Shown here piece by piece: positions 7,654-16,072 of a DNA stretch of 48,968 bases. The notes under the pieces were generated by a model. It made no database searches. It was not told where the DNA came from and saw nothing but the letters and a program-made list of their open reading frames with translations. The translations under genes were made by a program, and so were the position numbers. How positions within the stretch are numbered: position 1 is the first letter of the stretch; each line of letters starts with the position of its first letter. This DNA is from a virus: positions 1-48,968 of IMG/VR virus record IMGVR_UViG_3300017917_001961; one strand, given 5' to 3'.

Positions 7654-8387
7654 TGAATTTTAATAATATACCAAAATTTGTGGTAAATTTAGAAAGACGA
7701 CCCGATAGATTAGAACATATCAAAAAAGAGATGGACTATATCGGATGGGATTTTGAATTGTTTAAAGCTATTGATTTGAATAATCATGGTGGATGTACAT
7801 TATCTCATGTTGAGATATTAAAAATCGCAAAAGAAAGAAATTATGAATCAATTATGGTGATTGAGGATGACTGTACATTCTTACCATACTCAAAAGATTT
7901 AATTAGTAGAATTGAAATTGAAACCAATAATTTTGAATTTGGAATTATAAACTTGTCTCCAACATTAAACAGACCAGTTAATCGTTGCGAAGAACTTACT
8001 TTGTTTTTAGATATAACAAACCTTCCTCCAAAAAAAGATTATGAAAGAGGTATCTTTGCAACAAATATGATAATTTATCATAACTCAATTTATGATAAAG
8101 TTATTGAAATGGAAAAACCCGAAATCTTGGGTTATTATGCGATCGATGATTATATATATCAATTTGTATTACCATTTAAACAAAGTTATACTCCCATACT
8201 TCCAATTGCACCACAAATGAGTAGTTGGTCAGATGTTTCAGGAGGAATGTATAATAATTTTTATACTCAAACATATAATTGGAATTTATATAGTCCTTGT
8301 AAAATACCTGGTGAATATTTAAATGGAACACTAACACAAGATTTAAAAAATAAAAAAGAACATAAAGAATTTTATTATGTCAGTTAA
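7653..8387 (+). CDS. Glycosyltransferase family 25
   Basis: 244 residues. PKFVVNLERRPDRLEHIKKE (residues 7-26), GCTLSHVEILKIAKE (48-62) and VIEDDCTF (69-76) are the hallmark blocks of GT25, the LPS galactosyltransferase / procollagen galactosyltransferase family. EDD is the metal-binding DXD equivalent. The gene overlaps the previous one by 1 nt and the next by 11 nt, implying co-translation. The substrate cannot be read from sequence. Because GT25 includes collagen galactosyltransferases, the collagen-like fibre at the start of the window is an attractive target; host lipopolysaccharide is the alternative. Confidence 0.8.
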   Translation: MNFNNIPKFVVNLERRPDRLEHIKKEMDYIGWDFELFKAIDLNNHGGCTLSHVEILKIAKERNYESIMVIEDDCTFLPYSKDLISRIEIETNNFEFGIINLSPTLNRPVNRCEELTLFLDITNLPPKKDYERGIFATNMIIYHNSIYDKVIEMEKPEILGYYAIDDYIYQFVLPFKQSYTPILPIAPQMSSWSDVSGGMYNNFYTQTYNWNLYSPCKIPGEYLNGTLTQDLKNKKEHKEFYYVS

Positions 8388-9264
8388 GGTTAAATTTATA
8401 ACTTCCATCTATAGTGACTTATACGGTACCGAATTTGGAGGTAGGATTGGAAGGGCGGGTCATTATATTTACAGTTTACTATCTCTTTTAAAAATGACAA
8501 ACGCAGATTTTCTGTGCTACACTTCAGAGAGAGAAATAGATAAATTAAAACATTTTTTCTACGAGACTCATTTGATATCGCCAGAAAAATTAAAATTTCA
8601 AGTCTTTGACATATCAAAAACAAAATTTCAACATTTAATTCAAGAATATAAAAATGTTGAACAAACTAAAAAATCTGATAGATGTGTCGAAATTCAGTAT
8701 TCTAAATTTCATTGGTGGTGGAATGAGGATAAATCGTATGACTATTATTATTGGATTGATGCTGGATTATCCCATTGCGGACTCATTCCTGTAAAATATC
8801 TTGTAGGTACTCACCCCGAAAGAAGATATTATGAATCTACATTATTTAATAACGATTTTTTATCTAACCTAATCGAAGATACCAACGATAAATTTTTTAT
8901 TATAGGTAAAGATAATGATAGAAATTTTTGGTCTCAAACATTACACCCTAAATGGTATACAGAGTACGATAGAAGTCTTCATATTATTGGCGGTTTATTT
9001 GGTGGACATAGAGATAAGTGGGATGAGGTTGTTAATTTATTTGAATCGTATGCTGAAAAAACGATTATAGATGCAAAACACCTTCATCATGAAGAACCTA
9101 TAATGACATTAATGTATTTCAACCATAAAGAATTATTTGAAAGAAAACATTTTGATATTTGGTGGTGTAGAGATAATGCACCTTCGGGAACATCCGATGA
9201 ACTTTTCGAAAAAAATAAAAGCTTTTTTAGAATCTTAGAAGAAATTAATAGAATATATGAGTAA
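8377..9264 (+). CDS. HtrL/YibB-like glycosyltransferase
   Basis: 295 residues. YYYWIDAGLSHCG (residues 123-135) is the conserved core of the HtrL/YibB (WlaTC-like) family, a group of putative glycosyltransferases in surface-polysaccharide loci. Further conserved features are LLSLLKMTNADFLCYTSE near the N-terminus and GGLFGGHRDKWDEVV near residue 205. It overlaps both neighbours. The family is poorly characterised, so the sugar and acceptor are unknown. The context suggests that it extends glycans begun by the upstream enzymes. Confidence 0.7.
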   Translation: MSVKVKFITSIYSDLYGTEFGGRIGRAGHYIYSLLSLLKMTNADFLCYTSEREIDKLKHFFYETHLISPEKLKFQVFDISKTKFQHLIQEYKNVEQTKKSDRCVEIQYSKFHWWWNEDKSYDYYYWIDAGLSHCGLIPVKYLVGTHPERRYYESTLFNNDFLSNLIEDTNDKFFIIGKDNDRNFWSQTLHPKWYTEYDRSLHIIGGLFGGHRDKWDEVVNLFESYAEKTIIDAKHLHHEEPIMTLMYFNHKELFERKHFDIWWCRDNAPSGTSDELFEKNKSFFRILEEINRIYE

Positions 9265-10927
9265 TATAACGTTAGTAACAGGGATTTGGGATATTGGTAG
9301 AGGAGAACTTACCGAGGGATGGTCAAGACCATACCAACATTATTTAGATAAGTTTGAAAAACTATTAGAAATAGATGAGAATCTAATAATTTTTGGCGAC
9401 GAAGAGCTCCAAGAATTTGTTTCAAAAAGAAGAAGTCCTGAAAACACTCAATTTATTTTAAGACCGTTATCATGGTTTAGAGAATCTGAATTTTTTAATA
9501 AAATACAAAGAATTAGAAATAGTGAGAATTGGAAAGGTTTGGCAGGATGGTTGAGAGAATCGACTCAATCTAGATTAGAAAACTATAATCCATTGGTTAT
9601 GTCAAAAGTGTTTCTTTTACATGATGCCAAGATTATGGATAAATTTAATTCTGAATATATGTTTTGGATTGATGGAGGTCTTACCAATACTGTACATCCA
9701 GGATATTTCACACACGATAAAGTGTTGGATAAACTATCCAAATACATATCAAAGTTTAGTTTTATTTGTTTTCCATATGATGCCGAGAATGAAATACATG
9801 GATTTGAATATAATAAATTAAATTCAATTGCTGGAGATAAGGTTAATAAAGTTGCTAGAGGTGGATTTTTTGGAGGACCAAAACACACCATTACGGATAT
9901 TAATGGGATTTATTATGGACTATTAAAATCAACTTTAGATGAAGGATATATGGGTACTGAAGAGTCGATATTCAGTATTATGTGTTATAAACATTCTGAT
10001 TTAGTTAATTATTTTGAAATAGAATCAAATGGATTAATTGGGAAGTTTTTTGAGGATTTAAAAAATGATTCTCTCAAAGCCAAGTCCGAAACTATAATAG
10101 TTCCAAATACATTAGATGTTAACAAGGTAGGTCTTTATGTAATAACATTCAACAGCCCAAAACAGTTTAAAACATTAATTCAATCAATGTTAGAATATGA
10201 TAAAGATTATATTCTAAAAACGCAAAAATTCTTATTAGATAACTCAAGTGATTTATCCACAACAGAAGAATATTCTAAAATTTGTGATGAATTTGGATTT
10301 GAGCATATAAAGAAAGATAATTTAGGCATTTGTGGTGGAAGACAATGGATTGCAGAACATTTTGCAAATGAAACCGATTTAGATTATTATTTATTTTTTG
10401 AAGACGATATGTTCTTTTATCAGAAAGATGGGGTTTGTAGAAATGGATTTAATAGATTTGTTCCAAATTTATTTACAAAATCATTAGAGATTATTAAAAA
10501 AGAAAGTTTTGATTTTTTAAAGATGAATTATTCCGAATTCTATGGAGATAATGGAACTCAATGGTCTTGGTATAATGTTCCACAACACGTTAGAGAAAAG
10601 TTTTGGCCAGGTAAGAATAGATTACCTGAAATGGGATTAGACCCTAACGCACCAAAAACCGTATTCACAAATGTTTTATCACATAAAGGAGTTCCATATG
10701 CAACAGGTGAAATTTATTTTTGTAACTGGCCTCAAATAGTATCAAGGACTGGAAACAAGAAAATGTTTTTGAATACGACATGGGCACATCCATTTGAACA
10801 AACATGGATGAGTCATATGTATCAATTAATGATGGAAGGTGAATTAAATCCTGGTCTTTTACTTCTCACACCAACCGAACACGACAGATTTGACCACTAT
10901 GATAGAAATTTAAGAAAAGAATCTTAA
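9257..10927 (+). CDS. Bimodular glycosyltransferase (HtrL/YibB-like plus GT-A domain)
   Basis: 556 residues in two modules. Residues 1 to about 270 are HtrL/YibB-like (TLVTGIWDIGRGEL at the start, MFWIDGGL at 135-142, GGFFGGPKHTI near 203), paralogous to the preceding gene. Residues from about 290 form a second GT-A-like domain (VGLYVITFNSPKQFKTLIQS, GICGGRQWIAEHF, FFEDDMFF with EDD at 382-384, and TTWAHPFEQTW near the end). It is the last gene of the operon. Its stop overlaps the stop of the inverted HNH gene (10924-11469) by 4 nt, so the cassette was inserted exactly at the operon's end. The second domain looks like a GT2-type transferase, but the family is uncertain. Confidence 0.7.
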   Translation: MSNITLVTGIWDIGRGELTEGWSRPYQHYLDKFEKLLEIDENLIIFGDEELQEFVSKRRSPENTQFILRPLSWFRESEFFNKIQRIRNSENWKGLAGWLRESTQSRLENYNPLVMSKVFLLHDAKIMDKFNSEYMFWIDGGLTNTVHPGYFTHDKVLDKLSKYISKFSFICFPYDAENEIHGFEYNKLNSIAGDKVNKVARGGFFGGPKHTITDINGIYYGLLKSTLDEGYMGTEESIFSIMCYKHSDLVNYFEIESNGLIGKFFEDLKNDSLKAKSETIIVPNTLDVNKVGLYVITFNSPKQFKTLIQSMLEYDKDYILKTQKFLLDNSSDLSTTEEYSKICDEFGFEHIKKDNLGICGGRQWIAEHFANETDLDYYLFFEDDMFFYQKDGVCRNGFNRFVPNLFTKSLEIIKKESFDFLKMNYSEFYGDNGTQWSWYNVPQHVREKFWPGKNRLPEMGLDPNAPKTVFTNVLSHKGVPYATGEIYFCNWPQIVSRTGNKKMFLNTTWAHPFEQTWMSHMYQLMMEGELNPGLLLLTPTEHDRFDHYDRNLRKES

Positions 10928-11469
10928 ATAATAATTTTATTTCCTTTTTTTAAATTATCCTTGGCCCATAAAGGTTGTAAATTTTTGTAGTGACATAACC
11001 TAATAAATTCTTCCTCATTTTTTGCGGATGATAGAGGGATTATGTGGTCAATATGCCATCCGTTTAATCCGTAGTTATCCCAAGACATATTATCTAAAAA
11101 TTTAGATTCAAGATATAATTTAAGTGAAGGTATGTCAATTCCCAACATATCTACGGTTTTTCCTTTTTTATAATTGTTTTTAACTGCAATTTTTATTCTT
11201 GTTCTTATACTAATTTTTAATTTATAAAGTAGGTCCGTATTTCTTCTTTTTTTATTTTTATTTATTAGATTTTTTGAATTTTTTTGATACCATTTAATAC
11301 GATATTCTTTATTTTTCTTTGGGTTTGCGGTATTAAAATCCATAGATATTTTACAATGACATTTTTTACAGAATCCTCTCGGAACTATTAATCCCTTACG
11401 ATTTTTTCTCGTGTTAAATTCGGAGATATTTTTCTCAATACCACATTTACTGCATATTTTTTTTTCCAT
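10924..11469 (-). CDS. HNH homing-type endonuclease, cassette B
   Basis: 181 residues. Zinc ribbon CSKC (residues 6-9) and CKKC (residues 35-38), basic linker, C-terminal HNH domain with WHIDHIIPLSSAKNEEE and LCHYKNLQPLWAKDNLKKG. All catalytic residues are present. It runs against the direction of the surrounding genes and is convergent with the glycosyltransferase operon. The first codons overlap the end of the RHH gene at 11447-11605 by 23 nt. Confidence 0.85.
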   Translation of the reverse strand: MEKKICSKCGIEKNISEFNTRKNRKGLIVPRGFCKKCHCKISMDFNTANPKKNKEYRIKWYQKNSKNLINKNKKRRNTDLLYKLKISIRTRIKIAVKNNYKKGKTVDMLGIDIPSLKLYLESKFLDNMSWDNYGLNGWHIDHIIPLSSAKNEEEFIRLCHYKNLQPLWAKDNLKKGNKIII

Positions 11470-11605
11470 AGTATTCTCTTAATAACTTATTGATTAAAGA
11501 TGATTTTTTTGTTTTTTCTTTAACCATTTTATCAAATAAATCCCGGTCTATGCTGATTCCGAATTTAATTTTACAATCTTTTTTTTCTTTTTTTGGCCTC
11601 CCCAT
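11447..11605 (-). CDS. Small ribbon-helix-helix-like protein, cassette B
   Basis: 52 residues, the closest relative in the window of the cassette A protein (MGRPKKEKKDCKIKFGISID, then KSSLINKLLREYYGKKNMQ). A strand-helix-helix pattern fits an RHH DNA-binding fold. The frame is open upstream to 11668, but the ATG at 11605 is preferred from the shared MGR start. The TAG stop seen in the other cassettes is changed here to CAG, so this protein ends one codon later at TAA. Confidence 0.7.
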   Translation of the reverse strand: MGRPKKEKKDCKIKFGISIDRDLFDKMVKEKTKKSSLINKLLREYYGKKNMQ

Positions 11606-11625
11606 ATAATATATATATATATTAT

Positions 11626-11641
11626 CAAAAATATTAAAAGT
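11626..11641 (-). promoter_or_regulatory. ACTTTTA-type box, cassette B
   Basis: On the minus strand, ACTTTTA (11641-11635) is followed by TTTTTG (11631-11626), 36 nt before the ATG at 11605. It is the counterpart of the boxes at 5581, 14953 and 47482. Confidence 0.4.
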
Positions 11642-11670
11642 TTCACTTTTATTAAAATAATTTTTCATAA

Positions 11671-11680
11671 TATTTATAAT
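11671..11680 (+). promoter_or_regulatory. TATTTATAAT motif before the 11687 gene
   Basis: An exact TATTTATAAT lies 6 nt before the ATG at 11687, in the divergent gap between cassette B and this gene. Confidence 0.45.
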
Positions 11681-11686
11681 GAAAAA

Positions 11687-12064
11687 ATGGAGTTCTTTAT
11701 TAAGAAAAATGCAACCCTACCTGTTTTAAAAATGCAGGTGGTAAAAGACGGAAGAGCGGGATATATCCAACTAATGAAAGATTTGGAAATATCTACAATA
11801 TATTTTTCAATGATTGATGTGGAAACTGGTATTCCTAAAATTGTATCGGCACCCGCTTATATTGTTGGTCTTATTTTACCTGAAGGCGCAACACCAGAAT
11901 ATTACATATATTTCCAATTTACACAAAGAGATACCAATACTGTAGGAAGATACCAAGGACAATTTTTAATTAAAAATGACGAGGGTAATTTAATTCTACC
12001 ATTAAGAGAAGAACTTTACATCAATATTCAAGATAGTTTTATTTCAGAAACTGCTTGTTGTTAA
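11687..12064 (+). CDS. Small beta-rich protein, probably structural
   Basis: 125 residues, with alternating hydrophobic strands: LPVLKMQVVKDGRAGYIQLM, a central TIYFSMIDVETG block and YYIYFQFTQRD. The N-terminal layout (constant KKNATLPVLKMQV, then strand-rich sequence ending in ETACC) resembles beta-sandwich N-terminal domains of baseplate or receptor-binding components, but no family assignment is secure. It stands alone between cassette B and the DNA polymerase with its own upstream motif. Confidence 0.6.
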   Translation: MEFFIKKNATLPVLKMQVVKDGRAGYIQLMKDLEISTIYFSMIDVETGIPKIVSAPAYIVGLILPEGATPEYYIYFQFTQRDTNTVGRYQGQFLIKNDEGNLILPLREELYINIQDSFISETACC

Positions 12065-12089
12065 TTTGATTTACAAATACGTTTTTTTA

Positions 12090-12099
12090 TATTTATTGT
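12090..12099 (+). promoter_or_regulatory. TATTTATTGT motif before the DNA polymerase gene
   Basis: A TATTTATTGT variant of the shared motif, 21 nt before the GTG at 12121 and 54 nt before the ATG at 12154. Confidence 0.35.
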
Positions 12100-12120
12100 G
12101 GAAGGTAAACTTCACTTAAT

Positions 12121-14937
12121 GTGAAAGCTAATAAACCACCCAACAAATATATTATGATATCTAACGAAGAAATTGAATCATTCCTGCACGGAAATGACCC
12201 CGAAGAATTTATTACTGCGATAGAATTCGATTACGCATCTAACTCCATTTACAAAATTAAAGAGATTCCTGGTAAGGGAAAAGAAATCCGTAAGGATACA
12301 TTTACACCATTTGCGTGGGTTGGTGATTTACGAGGTATTAAGTTTTATAACGATTCCAAAGAGGCTCAGAAAGAAGCTATGACCAAGTATGGGATTATGA
12401 TTGATAAGCTTGAGACCAAGGACAATGAAAGGCTTAAAAAGGGTTTGACATTTATGGTTAAATCCTTAAAGGGATATAGAGAACTTATTCAGTTCTTTAG
12501 AGATGGCGGATGTGACCCGTGGGGAGAAAAAACAAAAGATAAAGTGATGATTCTACCTCCTGTAGAACAATATCTTATATCAAAAGAAAAAAGATTATTT
12601 AAAGGTTTTGAAGATTACAATCAGGTTACAAGACTTGTATTTGACTTGGAGACGACCGCATTAGAACCAAAGGATGGTCGTATCTTCATGATTGGAATTA
12701 AAACAAATAAGGGATACCATAGAGTTATTGAATGTATCGATGAGTCCCAAGAAAGAGGTGCAATTATTGAATTCTTTAAAGTGATTAATGAGTTAAAACC
12801 AAGTATTATTGGTGGTTATAATTCAGCGAACTTCGACTGGCATTGGATATTTGAAAGATGTAAGATTTTGGGTATGGATGCTAAAAAGATTTGTAAATCT
12901 CTACATCCTGACCATTCATATACAAGAAAAGATACAATATTAAAATTAGCGAATGAGGTTGAGGATTATACCCAAACATCAATTTGGGGATATAATGTGA
13001 TTGATATTATCCATGCCGTTAGAAGAGCACAGGCCATTAATTCAAGCATCAAAGCTGCGGGATTGAAGTATATTACAAAATATATAAACGCTGAAGCTCC
13101 TGACCGTGTATATATTGACCACACCGATATCGGTAAGATGTACACCAAAAAAGAAGAGTATTGGTTAAATATTCAAAACGGTAAGTACAAAAAAGTTGGT
13201 TTAGATGAAAAGGTTGATGAGATATGTGAAAAACGAACTGATGTTTATATTAAAACCACAGGTGATAATATAGTTGAGAGATATCTTGATGATGACTTGG
13301 ATGAGACTCTTAAGGTAGACCAAGAATTTAATCAGGGTTCGTTCCTACTTGCGGCCATGATTCCAACAACATATGAGAGAGTATCCACGATGGGTACAGC
13401 AACATTATGGAAGATGTTGATGTTGGCTTGGTCATACAAACATGGGCTCGCCATTCCTGAGAAACAATCCAAAACAGACTTCGTAGGAGGTCTTTCTCGA
13501 CTACTTAAGGTTGGGTATAGTAAGAATGTACTTAAGTTAGACTTCTCGTCTCTATACCCCTCCATTCAGCTCGTACATGATGTTTTCCCCGATTGCGATG
13601 TGACGGGTGCAATGAAAGGTATGTTAAAGTGGTTCCGTGATACACGTATCAAATACAAACAACTTTCAGAACAATATTACGAAACAGATAAGAAGAAATC
13701 CGAATCATATGGTAACAAACAATTACCGATTAAAATCTTCATCAACTCAATGTTCGGTGCGTTGTCTGCACCACAGGTTTATGCGTGGGGAGACATGTAT
13801 ATGGGGGAACAAATCACTTGTACAGGTAGACAATACCTTCGTCAGATGATTAAGTATTTTATGAGTAAAGGATACACACCACTTGTAATGGATACAGACG
13901 GTGTGAACTTCTCAAGTCCTGATGGTGTGGATGATAGAAAATATATTGGTCGTGGTTTGAACTGGAAAGTTAAATTAGGTAAAGAATACACAGGACCTGA
14001 AGCCGATGTTGCGGAGTATAACGATATTTTTATGAGAAACGAAATGGCGCTTGACACTGATGGTGTTTGGCCATCGTGTATCAATTTAGCTCGTAAGAAC
14101 TATGCGGTTATGGATGCGAAGGGTAAGATTAAACTCACAGGTAATAGTATTAAATCAAAGAAATTACCTCTTTATATTGAAGAATTCTTGGACAAAGGAA
14201 TTAAGATGTTATTAGAGGGAAATGGTTCTGAGTTTGTGGAATATTATTATGAATACTTACAAAAAATATTTGATAAACAAATTGCATTAAGTAAGATTGC
14301 GCAGAGGGCGAAAGTTAAATTAACTTTAGATGATTACAAAAAAAGGCTAACACAAAAAACCAAGGCAGGTAATAGTATGTCTAGGATGGCCCATATGGAA
14401 TTGGCAATCAGGGAAGGTCTTAATGTCAATCTTGGTGATGTAATTATGTATGTTAATAACGGAACTAAATCCTCTCAAGGAGACGTTCAAAAGATGACCG
14501 CAAAACAAATTAAAGACACAAACGCAGTTCTTCTACATGAAAACCCAAAAGCTAAATTAATTACTGAAGGTGTTATGATTAATTGTTACATGTTAGATTC
14601 TAATATATTGGAAACAAATCCAAATTTAACGGGTGAATATAATGTTCCAAGGGCGATATCCACATTTAATAAAAGAATTGAACCTTTATTGGTTGTCTTT
14701 AAAGATGAAGTTAGGGAAGGATTAATTGTTAATGACCCCGCGGAGAGAGGTATTTTTACAAAATCACAATGCGAACTTATTAATGGTAAACCATTTGAAG
14801 AAGGTGACCAAGATAAGTTACAGGAAGATGTTTTGGATATTACAGAGGCGGAACTAAAGTATTGGGAAAAAAGAGGTCTTGACCCTAACTATATGTACGA
14901 ATTGGCAGAAGAAGGGTGGGAAAAATATTTAGAATAA
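12121..14937 (+). CDS. 43: Family B replicative DNA polymerase (T4 gp43-like)
   Basis: 938 residues from the GTG at 12121; the ATG at 12154 (MISNEEIESFL, 927 residues) is an equally plausible start. T4 gp43 has 898. The 3'-5' exonuclease motif I VFDLETTALEP has Asp175 and Glu177, and Exo II is GGYNSANFDWHWIF. Polymerase motif A is KLDFSSLYPSIQ (Asp474), motif B KIFINSMFGALSAP, and motif C VMDTDGVNF (Asp591, Asp593). The usual Ser after DTD is replaced by Gly. Both active sites look intact, so it should be a proofreading replicase working with gp32 and UvsX encoded later in the window. An RHH-HNH cassette follows directly. Confidence 0.95.
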   Translation: MKANKPPNKYIMISNEEIESFLHGNDPEEFITAIEFDYASNSIYKIKEIPGKGKEIRKDTFTPFAWVGDLRGIKFYNDSKEAQKEAMTKYGIMIDKLETKDNERLKKGLTFMVKSLKGYRELIQFFRDGGCDPWGEKTKDKVMILPPVEQYLISKEKRLFKGFEDYNQVTRLVFDLETTALEPKDGRIFMIGIKTNKGYHRVIECIDESQERGAIIEFFKVINELKPSIIGGYNSANFDWHWIFERCKILGMDAKKICKSLHPDHSYTRKDTILKLANEVEDYTQTSIWGYNVIDIIHAVRRAQAINSSIKAAGLKYITKYINAEAPDRVYIDHTDIGKMYTKKEEYWLNIQNGKYKKVGLDEKVDEICEKRTDVYIKTTGDNIVERYLDDDLDETLKVDQEFNQGSFLLAAMIPTTYERVSTMGTATLWKMLMLAWSYKHGLAIPEKQSKTDFVGGLSRLLKVGYSKNVLKLDFSSLYPSIQLVHDVFPDCDVTGAMKGMLKWFRDTRIKYKQLSEQYYETDKKKSESYGNKQLPIKIFINSMFGALSAPQVYAWGDMYMGEQITCTGRQYLRQMIKYFMSKGYTPLVMDTDGVNFSSPDGVDDRKYIGRGLNWKVKLGKEYTGPEADVAEYNDIFMRNEMALDTDGVWPSCINLARKNYAVMDAKGKIKLTGNSIKSKKLPLYIEEFLDKGIKMLLEGNGSEFVEYYYEYLQKIFDKQIALSKIAQRAKVKLTLDDYKKRLTQKTKAGNSMSRMAHMELAIREGLNVNLGDVIMYVNNGTKSSQGDVQKMTAKQIKDTNAVLLHENPKAKLITEGVMINCYMLDSNILETNPNLTGEYNVPRAISTFNKRIEPLLVVFKDEVREGLIVNDPAERGIFTKSQCELINGKPFEEGDQDKLQEDVLDITEAELKYWEKRGLDPNYMYELAEEGWEKYLE

Positions 14938-14952
14938 ATTGTGAATATTAAT

Positions 14953-14969
14953 ACTTTTTACTATATATG
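14953..14969 (+). promoter_or_regulatory. ACTTTTTA-type box, cassette C
   Basis: ACTTTTTA (14953-14960), then TATATG (14964-14969), 33 nt before the ATG at 14986. A variant of the box shared by all four RHH-HNH cassettes. Confidence 0.35.
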
Positions 14970-14973
14970 TAGA

Positions 14974-14983
14974 TATTTATAAT
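14974..14983 (+). promoter_or_regulatory. TATTTATAAT motif, cassette C
   Basis: An exact TATTTATAAT ends 2 nt before the ATG at 14986. Confidence 0.4.
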
Positions 14984-14985
14984 AT

Positions 14986-15147
14986 ATGAGAAAAAAATTA
15001 AAAACAGAAGAAGAAAAGAAAACTAAAGTATCGGTGGCATTAGACCCTGAGTTATTATCATACTATAGGTCGTTACATATTAATCTTTCTTCATTAGTGA
15101 ATGATTTACTTAAAAAGTATAGAGAAAGTGGAAATAAAAATTTGTAG
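14986..15147 (+). CDS. Small ribbon-helix-helix-like protein, cassette C
   Basis: 53 residues: basic start MRKKLKTEEEKK, strand TKVSVALDPE, helix LLSYYRSLH, turn INLS and second helix SLVNDLLKKYRES. The INLSSLVN(D/K)LLK core is shared with the cassette D protein, and the layout matches RHH transcription factors. It ends at the TAG 15145-15147, inside the start of the HNH gene (20-nt overlap). It lies 48 nt after the DNA polymerase stop. Confidence 0.7.
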   Translation: MRKKLKTEEEKKTKVSVALDPELLSYYRSLHINLSSLVNDLLKKYRESGNKNL

Positions 15148-15736
15148 TAAATGTAATGAGGTAAAAAATTATTATGATTTTAATAAATCAAATAATAAAA
15201 AAAACGGATTGCGTTCTGAATGTAGGGTGTGCCAAAATTTTTTGGCGAAAAAATATAGGGAAAAAAATTGTGAAAAAATTAATCAATCTCATATCGAATG
15301 GAAGAAAAATAATCCTGAAAAATATAGATTACATAAGAAGATTAATAAAATAACATATAGAGTAAAACATAGTGATAAAGTTAGAGAACATCATAGAAAA
15401 TATATGAATGAAAAATATAAAAATGATATCTTTTATTCATTATCATCTAAACTTAGAAGTAGATTAAATATTTTTATAAAATCAAAAAATATTAAAAAAC
15501 AAAACAAAACATTTGAAATTATTGGTTGTTCTCCAGAGTTTCTTAAAATTTATATAGAAAACCAATTTACCGAAGGAATGTCTTGGGAGTTAATGGGTAA
15601 ATATATTCATATTGACCATATCATACCTCTTTCATCCGCAAATAACGAGGAGGAGGTTTACAAACTTTGTCATTACACCAATTTACAACCATTATGGTCT
15701 GAGGATAATCTTAAAAAAGGGGATAAAATACTTTAA
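15128..15736 (+). CDS. HNH homing-type endonuclease, cassette C
   Basis: 202 residues from a GTG start at 15128. This start is chosen over the in-frame ATG at 15101 because it gives VEIKICSKC, aligned with MEKKICSGC, MEKKICSKC and METKVCSKC in the sister cassettes, and reproduces the 20-nt overlap with the RHH gene. Zinc ribbon CSKC (residues 6-9) with CRVC near residue 34; HNH core HIDHIIPLSSANNEEE and LCHYTNLQPLWSEDNLKKG. The metal site is complete. It is convergent with the 15733 gene (4-nt overlap). Confidence 0.85.
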   Translation: MEIKICSKCNEVKNYYDFNKSNNKKNGLRSECRVCQNFLAKKYREKNCEKINQSHIEWKKNNPEKYRLHKKINKITYRVKHSDKVREHHRKYMNEKYKNDIFYSLSSKLRSRLNIFIKSKNIKKQNKTFEIIGCSPEFLKIYIENQFTEGMSWELMGKYIHIDHIIPLSSANNEEEVYKLCHYTNLQPLWSEDNLKKGDKIL

Positions 15737-16068
15737 GATTGCTTCAATCCATCACTAGATAAAATATACCAGTTTCCGCTAGCAAATCTAAATTCAACAC
15801 AAGAGAATTTATCCATAACAATCTCATCATACTCCTCATCAATCTTGCCTATATCAGGTTTGACGGTGAGGAGTGTCATGGATTTAACAACGGTATGATC
15901 TGTGGTTTTTGAATCTAAAATAATTTCAGAATGAGAAACACCTCTAACTATTATACATTCTTCTCCATTTGTGTGATAATCTAATTCTGAAACTATTGAT
16001 ACTTCTGAAGTTTCAATCACATTTCCGTTTATTATTCTTCTTGATGGGATTGTTTTAAGTATTGCCAT
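15733..16068 (-). CDS. Small beta-rich protein of unknown function
   Basis: 111 residues, beta-rich, ending in VEFRFASGNWYILSSDGLKQ. No family recognised. It is the last gene of the minus-strand block, 4 nt after the stop of the gp13-like neck gene. This suggests a virion or assembly protein made with the neck. The size and composition would suit a small head or neck decoration protein. Confidence 0.6.
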   Translation of the reverse strand: MAILKTIPSRRIINGNVIETSEVSIVSELDYHTNGEECIIVRGVSHSEIILDSKTTDHTVVKSMTLLTVKPDIGKIDEEYDEIVMDKFSCVEFRFASGNWYILSSDGLKQS

Positions 16069-16072
16069 AAAA

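Noticed and set aside
15101-15127. ATG at 15101 as the start of HNH C.
   Set aside because: It adds a tail (MIYLKSIEK) with no counterpart in the sister proteins. The GTG at 15128 restores the shared start and overlap.
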